The notes under the pieces are model-generated. The model did not search any database. It saw only the letters and a program-made list of their open reading frames with translations, and was not told the origin of the DNA. A DNA stretch of 64,000 nucleotides from Arenibacter sp. 6A1 (GTDB taxonomy: Bacteria > Bacteroidota > Bacteroidia > Flavobacteriales > Flavobacteriaceae). The position numbers and the translations under genes were made by a program. Location of the stretch: contig NZ_JAAXCQ010000011.1 in assembly GCF_012272855.1 (NCBI RefSeq), positions 117,478 to 181,477 of the forward strand, read 5' to 3'. This document shows, piece after piece, positions 16,515 to 25,617 of the stretch (its first letter is position 1; each line of letters starts with the position of its first letter).

Positions 16515-16668
16515 TAAATAAAGGTTCTTTAGTGTAAAGATAAGGGATTGAAGTTAATTTAGAGAATAATCCCTGTTCGTATTTGTAGTGTTTGTATTAC
16601 GTAAGTAACAACTCCTTATTTAAAGTTTCAAAGAGATCGCAATCTGTTTCAGCAAAGGGGGTTATCTG

Positions 16669-17463
16669 TTAAATAATTTTGAAAGATCCGGAAATGGGAT
16701 CAAAAGTAATAGTGTCTGAAGGAAACAATCTTTCAAAACTTTGTTGGCGAATGAGTTCGCAGGGTTCTCCAAAACTGCTCCTGTCCTTTTCTAAAATGAG
16801 CATTTTATCGCATAATTGAATGGCAATCTCGATTTCGTGAGTAGTATAAAGGATTGTTTTTTTAGTTTCGTGGGCAATGTGTTTTAACAATTTTAGAATA
16901 TGCACCTTGTGGTAAAGATCTAGATGCGATGTAGGCTCGTCCAATAATATAATAGAAGTGTCTTGTGCCAGGGCCCTGGCAACCATTACCTTTTGTAATT
17001 GACCATCACTGAGTTCGTAACATTTTTTATGCTGTAGAGGCTCCAGCTGTACCATGCTTATCGCTGCCCTTATCTTATGTTTGTCTTCTTCGTCCAAAGA
17101 GCCGATCCAATTGGTATAAGGCTGCCTTCCAAGGCTAATCAATTCTAAGACGGTTAGGTTTTTAGAGGCGATGGGTTCCGTGAGGACCACACTAATTTCC
17201 GAGGCAAGTGCCAATGGGGTGTAGTGCTCCAAAGGCTTTTTGTTAACAAGGATTTTTCCAGATAACTGCGGTTGTACCTTTCCTAAGGTTCTTAATAGGG
17301 TAGACTTCCCAATACCATTGATTCCAACAATAGCAGTCATTTCTCCTTGGGCCAAAGAGAAATGAATATCCTTGGCAATAACCGTTCGTTGCTTTTTGCT
17401 AAAGTAGCCAATTTGTAAACGGTCTACTTCTAGGGCGATATGATGGGTATGGGTGTTGATGAT
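16669..17463 (-). CDS. ABC transporter ATPase, FecE/BtuD type; start codon unclear
   Basis: Walker A GINGIGKST, signature LSDGQ, Walker B IILLDEP and H-loop TTHE are all intact, as in ATPases for iron-siderophore, haem or cobalamin import. From the first usual start (TTG 17355) the product lacks the N-terminal strands that precede Walker A, yet the frame stays open upstream to 17484 and encodes the missing part (ALEVDRLQIGYF, then TVIAKDIHFSLAQGE). That extension contains no ATG, GTG or TTG. An AAAGG at 17471-17475 (minus strand) lies seven bases before an ATC at 17463, so a non-standard start is one option; a sequence error is another. Coordinates here use ATC 17463. Downstream of permease and binding lipoprotein genes on the same strand. 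Confidence 0.75.
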   Translation of the reverse strand: MINTHTHHIALEVDRLQIGYFSKKQRTVIAKDIHFSLAQGEMTAIVGINGIGKSTLLRTLGKVQPQLSGKILVNKKPLEHYTPLALASEISVVLTEPIASKNLTVLELISLGRQPYTNWIGSLDEEDKHKIRAAISMVQLEPLQHKKCYELSDGQLQKVMVARALAQDTSIILLDEPTSHLDLYHKVHILKLLKHIAHETKKTILYTTHEIEIAIQLCDKMLILEKDRSSFGEPCELIRQQSFERLFPSDTITFDPISGSFKII

Positions 17464-17565
17464 GTTATAACCTTTACGATGCTAAGATATTTGTTTTTTG
17501 GCAACTGCTTTCCGGTCTTCCTATATTCTTGTGATCTGTGATCTATTCCTCAAGTACTCCAATGC

Positions 17566-18597
17566 TTAAAAGATCATTTTTCGTTTTCGCAGTAATAACC
17601 AAATAACTACTGGTGCCCCTATAATAGAGGTAATGGCATTTATAGGTAATACACTCGAAGAATTTGGCATTTGTGCAATCGTATCGCATAACAGCATTAG
17701 AATAGCACCATAAACCAATACTGCAGGGAGTAATATTCGATGATCTGTAGTATTGAAGATTTGTCTGGTAAGATGCGGAACGGCTAGACCTATAAAGGCA
17801 ATAGGGCCGGCAAAGGCTGTGATTCCTCCAGCCAGTAAACCAGTAGCTATAATTATGAAAAAACGCGAATTTTTTAAATTCACCCCTAAACTGCGAGCAT
17901 AATTCTCGCCTAATAAAAAAGCGTTCAAGGGTTTTATGCATAGCACGCTTATCAGGGTTCCAATAAGAATTATAATCAGCAACATTAACAATTGATTCCA
18001 AGATAAGTTTCCCACAGAACCAAAAGACCAATAAATATACTGTTGTAATTTTTCGGCATTGGTAAAATAGGAGAGCACACTGACCAGTGCTCCCGTAATA
18101 CTGCCGAACATTAAGCCAATGATCAGTAATGCCATGGTGTCTTTTACTCTTGCCGCTACGACTACTACGGCAAGCAGCACCAAAAAGCTTCCTATACTCG
18201 AGGCAATGGCCAAGGAGATATCGTTGATAAAAGAAAAACTAAATAGGGATCCCATTAAGGAAGACCCCATAATCAGTATAGCGGCACCCAGACTGGCCCC
18301 AGAACTAATCCCCAAAACAAAAGGGCCAGCAAGGGGATTTCTAAACAAGGTCTGCATTAGCAGTCCGCTTAATGATAAGCCGCTCCCGATCAAAATAGCA
18401 GCAAAGGCTTTTGGCACCCTATAATTCCATATGATATACTTCCAGGAATTGTTAGTTGCCTCTGCGCCAAATATAATTTTCATGGTATCCGAAAAAGGAA
18501 TGCTTACTGAGCCAAGACTTATATTGATGACAAAGCATAGTAATAGAACTATTCCTAATACTGTAAAGGGAACCTTATATTTTTTATGGTCGTTCAA
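17566..18597 (-). CDS. ABC transporter permease, FecCD/BtuC family
   Basis: 343 residues with about ten hydrophobic segments, the normal FecCD topology. Family signatures: NPLAGPFVLGISSGASLGA near residue 90 and GPIAFIGLAVPHLTRQ near residue 255, the latter being the loop that docks to the ATPase. It immediately follows the binding-protein gene (stop at 18598, start at 18597), so the two are translationally linked. Divergent from a riboswitch-controlled btuB, making cobalamin the likely substrate, but the family also moves iron-siderophores and haem, and this operon is not itself under the riboswitch. Confidence 0.88.
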   Translation of the reverse strand: MNDHKKYKVPFTVLGIVLLLCFVINISLGSVSIPFSDTMKIIFGAEATNNSWKYIIWNYRVPKAFAAILIGSGLSLSGLLMQTLFRNPLAGPFVLGISSGASLGAAILIMGSSLMGSLFSFSFINDISLAIASSIGSFLVLLAVVVVAARVKDTMALLIIGLMFGSITGALVSVLSYFTNAEKLQQYIYWSFGSVGNLSWNQLLMLLIIILIGTLISVLCIKPLNAFLLGENYARSLGVNLKNSRFFIIIATGLLAGGITAFAGPIAFIGLAVPHLTRQIFNTTDHRILLPAVLVYGAILMLLCDTIAQMPNSSSVLPINAITSIIGAPVVIWLLLRKRKMIF

Positions 18598-19743
18598 TTA
18601 TTGTAAGGGCTTAAAAAACGTTGGCGAATAGTCGGGTAATAACGCTGGGTGAAAAATATGAATAAAATCCTTTAAGACAATATCTGGACGGCTGGGCCCC
18701 AATTCAAAAAATAAAAGGCCGCCCGTACTCCCTGTCGCCAAGGTGTAGCTGTGTATTTTTTTGTTCTTAAAGGCATCAAACTGTTGGTAATGCAAACTGG
18801 CCTCTGCCATGGAGGTGTAAGAGGTATGCATTGAGGGCGATATCCAGAAATCGGCCTTTTCGGCCTTGCTGAAAACACTTTCCCAACTTAGGGAAAGGCT
18901 ACCGGTTTCTTGGGTTTCCTTCCAAAGATAGTCGGCTTGGGCATCTTTAAAAAACTGAGCCATCCAGCTATTTCCCCCCGGTAAATACCAAACATCTTTG
19001 TACAGTCCACCACTGAGTACCGTGGGCTTGGAAGTGGCTTTTTTGGCCAATTCCTTCGCTTCTTGATACGAGGTTTCTATGGTGTTGAAAATTGTGTCTG
19101 CGGTTGCTTCCATGCCAAAGAAAGGGGCAAAAAACTTAATCCATTCGCTTTTTCCCAACGGACTTTCCTCAGTCCAGTCTCCGTTGTAGACAATGGGGAT
19201 ATTGGCACGCTGAATGGTGTTATATGCACTGTTTTTATTATCGATGCCAAAACCTATGACAACTTCTGGTTGTAGGGCTATGACCATTTCTGTATTAATA
19301 GCTTCGTTGCTGCCCAAATCTTGCACTTGGCCGTTTGATATTAATTTTCGGGTAGCTTCGGAAGAAATAAAATCGGTATTGGGGAAGCCTACAAGTTTGT
19401 CGGAAACCCCTAAAGCTTCCAAGGCGGGAATATGGGTCGTTGAGGTCACTATGATTCTTTCGACCGGAGTAGCAATGATGGCATCATAGGCCGATGCATC
19501 CAAACTAATGAAAGCTTGTTTGTCTTTTGGGATCAAAGCATAAGTGTAAGAAGACTCGGCATTGGGCCAAGGAGAATTTATGGTGATAACGGTAATGTCA
19601 TCGGAGGGTTTTTCGATGCTAAAGCCTTTGGCATAATCAATGGCAACATTTTCCGTTTCGTTTATTAAGGGTAGCTGTTGCTTTTTTTCCTCTTTACAAG
19701 ATAAAAAAAACAGAAGAAAGATAATAGGAAGTAGCTTTTTCAA
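18598..19743 (-). CDS. ABC transporter substrate-binding lipoprotein (FecB/BtuF type)
   Basis: 381 residues. Lipoprotein signal: hydrophobic stretch then FLSC with cysteine near residue 16. Two-lobe periplasmic binding fold with the family motifs ERIIVTSTTHIPALEALG and PEVVIGFGID, and a long interlobe helix. Supplies ligand to the permease/ATPase encoded just downstream. The gene is the first of the minus-strand ABC operon and starts 373 bases from btuB. Ligand most likely cobalamin or an iron complex from context; sequence alone does not decide. Confidence 0.85.
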   Translation of the reverse strand: MKKLLPIIFLLFFLSCKEEKKQQLPLINETENVAIDYAKGFSIEKPSDDITVITINSPWPNAESSYTYALIPKDKQAFISLDASAYDAIIATPVERIIVTSTTHIPALEALGVSDKLVGFPNTDFISSEATRKLISNGQVQDLGSNEAINTEMVIALQPEVVIGFGIDNKNSAYNTIQRANIPIVYNGDWTEESPLGKSEWIKFFAPFFGMEATADTIFNTIETSYQEAKELAKKATSKPTVLSGGLYKDVWYLPGGNSWMAQFFKDAQADYLWKETQETGSLSLSWESVFSKAEKADFWISPSMHTSYTSMAEASLHYQQFDAFKNKKIHSYTLATGSTGGLLFFELGPSRPDIVLKDFIHIFHPALLPDYSPTFFKPLQ

Positions 19744-19815
19744 AGCGATTTTTTTTGGTTAAGCGGTCAAAAGTAGTATTATTTGAGCGAGTCTAAAAAG
19801 ATAAAACAAATTGTT

Positions 19816-19823
19816 TAACTTTG
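19816..19823 (+). promoter_or_regulatory. Probable -7 element of btuB transcript
   Basis: TAACTTTG fits TAnnTTTG and is placed directly before the riboswitch. No clear -33 element at the usual distance. Confidence 0.5.
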
Positions 19824-19832
19824 CACCGAATT

Positions 19833-20075
19833 TTGGTTCCTATCAATTTAAATTATAGGATTAAATGGGAATTCGGTTAAAATCCGAAACTGTTCCCGCA
19901 ACTGTAAGCTTTGTTTGTAGTACTACAAACTCTTGTCTACGCCCTCAAAAACCACTGTTTATGTTATGTGTGCTGATGTAGTTCAGCATCTTGGTCCTCT
20001 TATGATTAATATCGGGCCGCATAAATGGGAAGGTTGGTAGCAAGAAGCAAGTCAGGAGACCTGCCATTTTCATAA
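19833..20075 (+). promoter_or_regulatory. Cobalamin riboswitch controlling btuB
   Basis: Conserved pieces of the B12 riboswitch in the right order: GGGAATTCGGT then ATCCGAAACTG then CCCGCAACTGTAAGC (about 19867-19912), a variable peripheral helix (about 19930-20040), and the B12 box AGTCAGGAGACCTGCC at 20050-20065. It fills most of the 372-base gap before btuB. Binding of adenosylcobalamin would be expected to reduce expression of btuB and the genes behind it. A small hairpin at about 20088-20110 (AAGC ... GCTT) lies between the aptamer and the btuB start and may be part of the switch; this last point is inference. Confidence 0.93.
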
Positions 20076-20115
20076 CATAAATTTACAAGCTTTCGGGAAA
20101 AAGGCTTTAAAGGAT

Positions 20116-21960
20116 ATGGCACATAGCAAAACATTTTTAGTGGTGTTGATGGTTTTTCAGTTTTTGGCATTACATGCCCAAAGTGACAATACCATAGTTT
20201 TAGAGGAGGTCGTTTTAAGCGATGTAAAATTGCTTCATTTTTCCAATGGAAGAAAGGTTAGCGTTCTTAAAGACTCTGTTATTCAACGCAACGGGGCGTC
20301 CCTTACAGATCTCCTGCAGTTTAATTCTACGATATATTTTAAGGAAAATGGGTATGGAATGATTTCTTCCCCTTCCTTTAGAGGTACCAATGCCTCCCAG
20401 ACCGCCGTGGTTTGGAACGGAATCAATATAAATTCACAATTGAGCGGGCAAACCGATTTTAATACCATTAGTCCTCAAAATTATAAGGATGTGGTAGTGA
20501 GAAGTGGGGGAGGTAGTGTGCAATTTGGTAGTGGGGCTATTGGCGGAAGTATTCATTTAAACGATAGCTTTCTGTTTCAGGAGCATTACGATAATAAGCT
20601 TGTTTTGGGCTATGGAAGTTATAATGCCAAAAACATAAACTATAGCACTGCCTATGGCACCGATAAATGGTCCTTAAATTTCGGTACTACTTATAAAACT
20701 TCCGAAAATGATTATAAATATCTAGGTACCGATAGAAAAAATGAAAACGGTGCTTATAATAATTTGGATGTTAAGGCTACCGTGGGCTATTTATTTTCCA
20801 AAGCCAATGTGTTAAAACTATACCACAATACCTTTATTGGCGATAGGGACTTTTCAGGAACCCTGACAGCCCCGGCAAAGGATCACTATAAAGATGTTAC
20901 TTCCCGCTCCCTTCTAGAATGGGGCAACTTTAAGGATCATAAAATAAGTAGATTGAAATTAGCGTATTTGTATGAAAAATACCGCTATTACCCCGACAAG
21001 GAAAAATCCGATTTTAGTTTTGGCAGCTCTAATAATATGGTCCTGAACTATGATTATAAATATAACATAGGGAAGTTTGTTTTAAATGGGATAGCCGACT
21101 TTAATGTCATTACTGTCGAAGGGACCAATATAGAAAATGCGCATAGGAATCTGTTTTCAGGAACATTCTTGTTAACCCATCACCTAAGTGAAAAGTTTCG
21201 TTATGGGATCAATATCCGCAAAGAAGTGGTTACTGATTACGACAGTCCTTTTCTTTTTTCTATGGACACCAACTACCAGCTTACTGATAATTACAGCATT
21301 AATGTAAATGCTTCTAAAAATTATAGGGTTCCTACTTTTAACGACTTGTATTGGGTAGGTGCCGGAGCAGTTGGGAATAAGGAGCTTACGCCCGAATCGT
21401 CCTTGCAGGCAGAATTGGGACAGCTGCTGAGCAAGGAAAATTATACCCTTGGGCTAACGGCTTACTATATTGTTTCTGAAGATCTTATACAATGGAAGCC
21501 TAACGACGCTGGTAATTGGATGCCAGTGAATATTAAAGATGTTTATAATTATGGCCTAGAGGCTTCTTTAGATGTACGCCAACAATGGCACAACAATCAA
21601 TTATCGTGGAAGAATCAATACGCCTATACCAAATCCGTAGATAAGGATACCAACAAGCAACTCATTTATGTGCCCTACCATAAAATCACCTCTAATATAG
21701 CCTATCAATATAAAGCATGGGAGTTGTATAACCAATTGCTCTACAATGGTCAGGTGTATACCACCTCCGATAATAGCGATTTTCTTCAAGGATATGTCCT
21801 TTCTAATGTGGGAGTTGGTCGCACCTTTGAGATAGAAAATGGGATAAGCGCTAATGTTGGGGTGAAAATCAACAATCTATTTAATAAAAATTATCAGAAT
21901 GTGGCATATAGACCTATGCCCAATAGAAATTATCAACTTAATATTTCAATTAAATTTTAA
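20116..21960 (+). CDS. btuB: TonB-dependent outer-membrane receptor for vitamin B12
   Basis: 614 residues. Signal peptide ending HAQ (about residue 21), TonB-box/plug region (EEVVLSDVKLL; RNGASLTDLLQFNSTIYF; PSFRGTNASQTAVVWNG), then a 22-strand barrel ending in the terminal aromatic LNISIKF. The size is that of the compact BtuB-type receptors, not the ~1000-residue SusC type. The riboswitch just upstream makes B12 or another corrinoid the substrate. The barrel needs TonB-ExbBD, not encoded here. Followed at 12 bases by a BtuG-like lipoprotein. Confidence 0.93.
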   Translation: MAHSKTFLVVLMVFQFLALHAQSDNTIVLEEVVLSDVKLLHFSNGRKVSVLKDSVIQRNGASLTDLLQFNSTIYFKENGYGMISSPSFRGTNASQTAVVWNGININSQLSGQTDFNTISPQNYKDVVVRSGGGSVQFGSGAIGGSIHLNDSFLFQEHYDNKLVLGYGSYNAKNINYSTAYGTDKWSLNFGTTYKTSENDYKYLGTDRKNENGAYNNLDVKATVGYLFSKANVLKLYHNTFIGDRDFSGTLTAPAKDHYKDVTSRSLLEWGNFKDHKISRLKLAYLYEKYRYYPDKEKSDFSFGSSNNMVLNYDYKYNIGKFVLNGIADFNVITVEGTNIENAHRNLFSGTFLLTHHLSEKFRYGINIRKEVVTDYDSPFLFSMDTNYQLTDNYSINVNASKNYRVPTFNDLYWVGAGAVGNKELTPESSLQAELGQLLSKENYTLGLTAYYIVSEDLIQWKPNDAGNWMPVNIKDVYNYGLEASLDVRQQWHNNQLSWKNQYAYTKSVDKDTNKQLIYVPYHKITSNIAYQYKAWELYNQLLYNGQVYTTSDNSDFLQGYVLSNVGVGRTFEIENGISANVGVKINNLFNKNYQNVAYRPMPNRNYQLNISIKF

Positions 21961-21972
21961 ACAACAAGCACA

Positions 21973-23031
21973 ATGAAAATTAAACATGCAATACTTGCAA
22001 GCTTAACCTTAGGGTTAGTATTTACTTCCTGTGAGAATGGTGACGATGATAATAGGCAATCTTTGGGGGATTATGATAGAGGGATATTAATTTCAAATGA
22101 AGGTCCGTTTCAAAATGGTACTGGTACCGTGTCCTATGTTTCCTATGATTTAGAGGTTGCGGAAAACGAAATCTATAAAAAGGTAAATGGAGAGGACCTG
22201 GGGAATATAGTTCAGTCCATGGGATTCTATAATAAAAAAGCTTTTGTAGTAGTTAATAACTCTAATAGTATCGTAGTAGTAGACCGTTTTACCTTTAAAA
22301 AATTAGGGGAAATAAAAGAAGGACTCCTTAACCCTAGATATTTTACTGCTGCCAACGGAAAGGGATATGTAACCAACTGGGGAGATCCAAATGATAATAA
22401 TGATGATTTTGTTGCCATCATTAATTTGGTAGATTTTACGGTTGAAGGAACAATTCCTGTAGAATTTGGTCCAGAAGTATTGGAGGAAGAAAACGATATG
22501 GTGTATGTAGTGCATCAGGGTGCTTGGGGTTATAATAATAAAATTTCAGTGATAGACCCTGCTTCCGATAAGGTGGTGAAAACCATTCCCGTAGGTGATG
22601 TGCCTAATTCCATAGCTTTTGACGATGCTGATAACCTTTGGGTAATGTGTGGGGGTAAACCTGAATATAGTGGAGCGGAAAGCAATGGAATGCTTGTAAA
22701 AATAAATACTGCCACCAATACTGTGGCAAACACCTTTGAATTTACTACTACCGATCATCCAAAACAATTGGATATTGAAGACAATATTATTTATTATGCT
22801 TTAAATAAAAATATTTATAGTATGCCTGCAAGTGCAGCATCATTGCCAACATCAGCTTTGTTAGAAAATGTTTCTTTTTATGCGATGAGAGTTGATGATG
22901 AAAAATTATATGGAACCGATGCAAAAGACTTTAACAGTAGGGGCGATCTAACAATTTACAACCTAAACTCTAAAGAAATAATAAAAACAATTCCAGTCGG
23001 GATTATTCCTGGAGGAATTTATTTTAACTAG
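21973..23031 (+). CDS. Surface lipoprotein with YncE-like beta-propeller, BtuG-like
   Basis: 352 residues. Lipoprotein signal with cysteine at about residue 20 followed by ENGDDDN; an acidic run just after the cysteine is the type of signal that sends lipoproteins to the cell surface in Bacteroidota. The body is a YncE/DUF5074-type propeller: repeated segments such as NSNSIVVVDRFTFKKLGEI, VAIINLVDFTVEGTIPV, ISVIDPASDKVVKTIPVGDVPNSI and LTIYNLNSKEIIKTIPVG. Bacteroides BtuG is a surface propeller lipoprotein that binds B12 very tightly and sits on BtuB. Position between btuB and a cobalamin-binding gene under a B12 riboswitch makes a BtuG role likely, though sequence-level orthology was not tested. 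Confidence 0.82.
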   Translation: MKIKHAILASLTLGLVFTSCENGDDDNRQSLGDYDRGILISNEGPFQNGTGTVSYVSYDLEVAENEIYKKVNGEDLGNIVQSMGFYNKKAFVVVNNSNSIVVVDRFTFKKLGEIKEGLLNPRYFTAANGKGYVTNWGDPNDNNDDFVAIINLVDFTVEGTIPVEFGPEVLEEENDMVYVVHQGAWGYNNKISVIDPASDKVVKTIPVGDVPNSIAFDDADNLWVMCGGKPEYSGAESNGMLVKINTATNTVANTFEFTTTDHPKQLDIEDNIIYYALNKNIYSMPASAASLPTSALLENVSFYAMRVDDEKLYGTDAKDFNSRGDLTIYNLNSKEIIKTIPVGIIPGGIYFN

Positions 23032-23046
23032 TAGTACACAAACCTT

Positions 23047-23997
23047 ATGCTAAAAGTCTGTTCGTTTTTACCTGCCGTAACCCAAATGATGTACGATATG
23101 GGGTTGGAAGACCACTTGTTCGGGATTACTTTCGAATGTCCCCAGCAAGCCTTAGAAGAGAAACTTCCGGTAGTCCGTTGTGTTATGGAAGGTAAAAACT
23201 TGACAAGTACGGAAATAGACGCCTTGTTTTCGGCAAGTAAACATCAGGGTAAGAGTCTTTATTATGTAGACGAACCTGTATTAAAACAGATAGCTCCCGA
23301 TATAATCTTTACTCAGGATATTTGTGATGTATGCCAGATAGATACCGAATGTACCGCTGCCGCGGTGGCAGTTTTGGAAAAACAACCGGAAATAATTTCT
23401 ATTTCGCCCGAGTCCTTGGAAGATGTTTTTAGTACTGCCATTAAGATTGGTGAAGCTTTGGGGCAGGAAGAAAAAGCCTATGTCTATTTGGAGGCCTTGC
23501 ACAAAAGAATAGACAAGGTCATAGACAATCTTTGGAAACATAGGGCCATGCCAAAGCGAGTGATGCTGATGGAATGGATTCAGCCAATTTATAACTGTGG
23601 ACATTGGATTCCACATCAAATCGCCTATGCCGGAGGTACCGATATGTTGGCGAATCCTTCGGGGGATAGTATTGTAACCCCTTGGGATAAAATTGTAAAA
23701 TACGATCCCGAGATTTTGGTGATTGCCCCATGCGGATTTACCATAACCAGAACGATGGAGGAAATGCATTTACTGACCCAAAAACCAGGTTGGGAAACAT
23801 TAAAAGCTGTAAAGAACAACAAGGTGTTTTTGGCAAATTTTGAGCTGTTTACGCAGTCTTCGGCTGGTACTCTGGTCGATGGCATAGAGCTTTTGGCCGG
23901 ACTTTTTCATCCAGATATCAATTCTATTCCAACACACCTACAACATAAATACCTGCAGTATAATCTGACGGATACAGAAAAAGGGCTTGCTAAATAA
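23047..23997 (+). CDS. Cobalamin-binding protein (BtuF-like fold) without signal peptide
   Basis: 316 residues of the periplasmic-binding-protein type used for cobalamin: VCSFLPAVTQMMYDMGLEDHLFGITFECP (split: LPAVTQMMYDMGL, GITFECP), IFTQDICDVCQ, and the long helix followed by GGTDMLANPSG. The N-terminus goes straight into the first strand, so there is neither a Sec signal nor a lipobox; this differs from true BtuF. A cluster of cysteines (D-I-C-D-V-C then T-E-C) is characteristic of the flavobacterial group. Third gene of the riboswitch-led operon, 15 bases after the propeller gene. It may act inside the cell in corrinoid handling; that is inference. Confidence 0.82.
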   Translation: MLKVCSFLPAVTQMMYDMGLEDHLFGITFECPQQALEEKLPVVRCVMEGKNLTSTEIDALFSASKHQGKSLYYVDEPVLKQIAPDIIFTQDICDVCQIDTECTAAAVAVLEKQPEIISISPESLEDVFSTAIKIGEALGQEEKAYVYLEALHKRIDKVIDNLWKHRAMPKRVMLMEWIQPIYNCGHWIPHQIAYAGGTDMLANPSGDSIVTPWDKIVKYDPEILVIAPCGFTITRTMEEMHLLTQKPGWETLKAVKNNKVFLANFELFTQSSAGTLVDGIELLAGLFHPDINSIPTHLQHKYLQYNLTDTEKGLAK

Positions 23998-24014
23998 CGC
24001 AAGCCCTTTTTTTT
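23978..24014 (+). terminator. Terminator of the btuB operon, overlapping the last stop codon
   Basis: Stem AAAAGGGCTTGC / GCAAGCCCTTTT with an eight-base loop and eight T. The stop codon of the preceding gene (23995-23997) lies inside the loop. Confidence 0.88.
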
Positions 24015-24030
24015 ATAAATTTGATGTTGG

Positions 24031-25491
24031 CTATTTTAGAGGTTTGTCTAAAACCATATGATCCTTTAAGGAAGTGAACATCTTGGAATTGGTAAGTTCC
24101 TCTATCGGCATATGGACTTTGAAGTCCAACTTCCCTGTGGCTCCCGTAATTTCTTGAATGGCCCGGGCCAATAAAGGCTCGTTAAGATCCCCTAATGTAC
24201 CCATGTTCGATAAATCTTCTTTTAAAGTGATATCTGGCGATAGGCCCGAGGTGTAATCCGAGAACCCTGCTGAATTTTCATTCCTACCCATAAGAGGTTG
24301 CATGGCCCAACGGTTTTTGGGATTTATTTTACCCTCTCGGCTTTTAGAATAGATGTAATCGTTTTCCCTATCATCGACCATAGTGACCGAAAATTCATTT
24401 TTCCCCCGAGTTGTAGTCCCAATGTGAACAATATCCACATAAGGATCCAATCCGTTCATCACCAATTCACTGGCAGAAGCAGAGCTTCCTGTGGCTAGAA
24501 CATATACTTTGCTAAGATTTAGGCTGTTGATAGGAGTCCCCGCAGCGGTTTTGTCGGTAAAATAATCTTCTAGTTGTTCTTTTTTAAGGGTGGGCTGTAT
24601 TTTATCGTTCCAACGTTGCCTGATATAAAGGTCCTTGGTGTTGGTACCATAGATCATACTGGCCAATAGTTGGGAGGAATATACCGAGCCTCCAGGGTTA
24701 TAACGAAGATCTAAAATAAACTCTGTTACGCCCTCATTTTTAAAACCACCGAATACATTGTTTAAAGATTCGTTAAAAGACTGCGTAAAACCGTTGTACA
24801 TTAAATACCCAATTTTAATTCCGTTGCTTTCTATCGTCTTAGCCACAAAAATAGGGTCCTCTACCAGGCCTACCTCTTTGGTAAGGGTAACTTTCTTATT
24901 ATTGTCGCTAATTTGGGAGCCAGAGATATCGGCCATGCCTAGGGTATAGGTGTCATTTTCTCCAAAGAGCAGAGAGCTGTAATTGTCATCGGTAAGTTGT
25001 TGGCCATTGACCCGTGTAAAAATATCGCCCCTAGCTATAGCCTTGGTAGCAGCATTGGAATTGGGAATTATATATTTTACATAGCCGTAAAGATCCTTTC
25101 CCTGGTTAATTCTGACCAATCCAAATTCTAGACCGTTGCTTTTGCTAATACCATTCAATTGGTTGACCAATGTCTTATAATCGCTATTTACAAAGCTAAA
25201 GCGGTCTATAGCGGCATCCGTACCTACAATTTTACTGTGCATGTGACAGGTATTGTAAAAGAAGCTTTCCGGATCTGGGTATTTTTCCAAATAACCGACA
25301 TAGTCCTCATTGGTCGCAAACCTGTCATCGCCCAAATTTTTGGCCTCTGCCTGCCAAAAATACCATTGGTTAAGGCCCTCCCACATAAAATTTTGTACAG
25401 TAGTTTCTTGAGGATATAGAAATGCATTGTCGTCTTTATCAGTGCAAGAGATACAAAGAAAAAGTACCAGTAGGCCTATTGTTTTTTTCAT
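24031..25491 (-). CDS. S41 family peptidase, lipoprotein (paralogue 2)
   Basis: 486 residues. Lipoprotein signal (FLCISC, cysteine about residue 16, then TDKDDN, acidic and thus possibly surface-bound). An N-terminal helical region (VQNFMWEGLNQWYFWQ), a PDZ-like domain (SNGLEFGL ... NSNAATKAIARGDIFTRVNG) and the C-terminal-processing-peptidase domain: LDLRYNPGGSV and the nucleophile segment ATGSSASASELV (Ser about residue 335) with the Lys probably in RGKNEFS. Paralogue of the gene at 25618 over its whole length. Substrate unknown. A stem-loop between the two genes suggests they can be expressed separately. Confidence 0.87.
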   Translation of the reverse strand: MKKTIGLLVLFLCISCTDKDDNAFLYPQETTVQNFMWEGLNQWYFWQAEAKNLGDDRFATNEDYVGYLEKYPDPESFFYNTCHMHSKIVGTDAAIDRFSFVNSDYKTLVNQLNGISKSNGLEFGLVRINQGKDLYGYVKYIIPNSNAATKAIARGDIFTRVNGQQLTDDNYSSLLFGENDTYTLGMADISGSQISDNNKKVTLTKEVGLVEDPIFVAKTIESNGIKIGYLMYNGFTQSFNESLNNVFGGFKNEGVTEFILDLRYNPGGSVYSSQLLASMIYGTNTKDLYIRQRWNDKIQPTLKKEQLEDYFTDKTAAGTPINSLNLSKVYVLATGSSASASELVMNGLDPYVDIVHIGTTTRGKNEFSVTMVDDRENDYIYSKSREGKINPKNRWAMQPLMGRNENSAGFSDYTSGLSPDITLKEDLSNMGTLGDLNEPLLARAIQEITGATGKLDFKVHMPIEELTNSKMFTSLKDHMVLDKPLK

Positions 25492-25573
25492 CTTATTATT
25501 TTTTCAGAGATGGAGTAATCATTGTATAAAAACAATCCTTAATTTAAGGAAGAAACCTCAAGAACCAAAATTT

Positions 25574-25608
25574 AAAAGATAGACCACATGCGATCCGGTC
25601 TATCTTTT
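25574..25608 (-). terminator. Terminator between the two S41 peptidase genes
   Basis: Perfect 12-bp stem AAAAGATAGACC / GGTCTATCTTTT with an 11-base loop. The T-run is better on the plus strand, so efficiency for the minus-strand gene is uncertain. Confidence 0.6.
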
Positions 25609-25617
25609 ATTTTTTTT

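Noticed and set aside
17543..18031. 162-codon minus-strand frame overlapping the permease gene
   Set aside because: Alternate frame inside the FecCD-type permease; no hydrophobic helices or motifs.
23281..23769. 162-codon minus-strand frame
   Set aside because: Antisense to the cobalamin-binding gene, with no family features.
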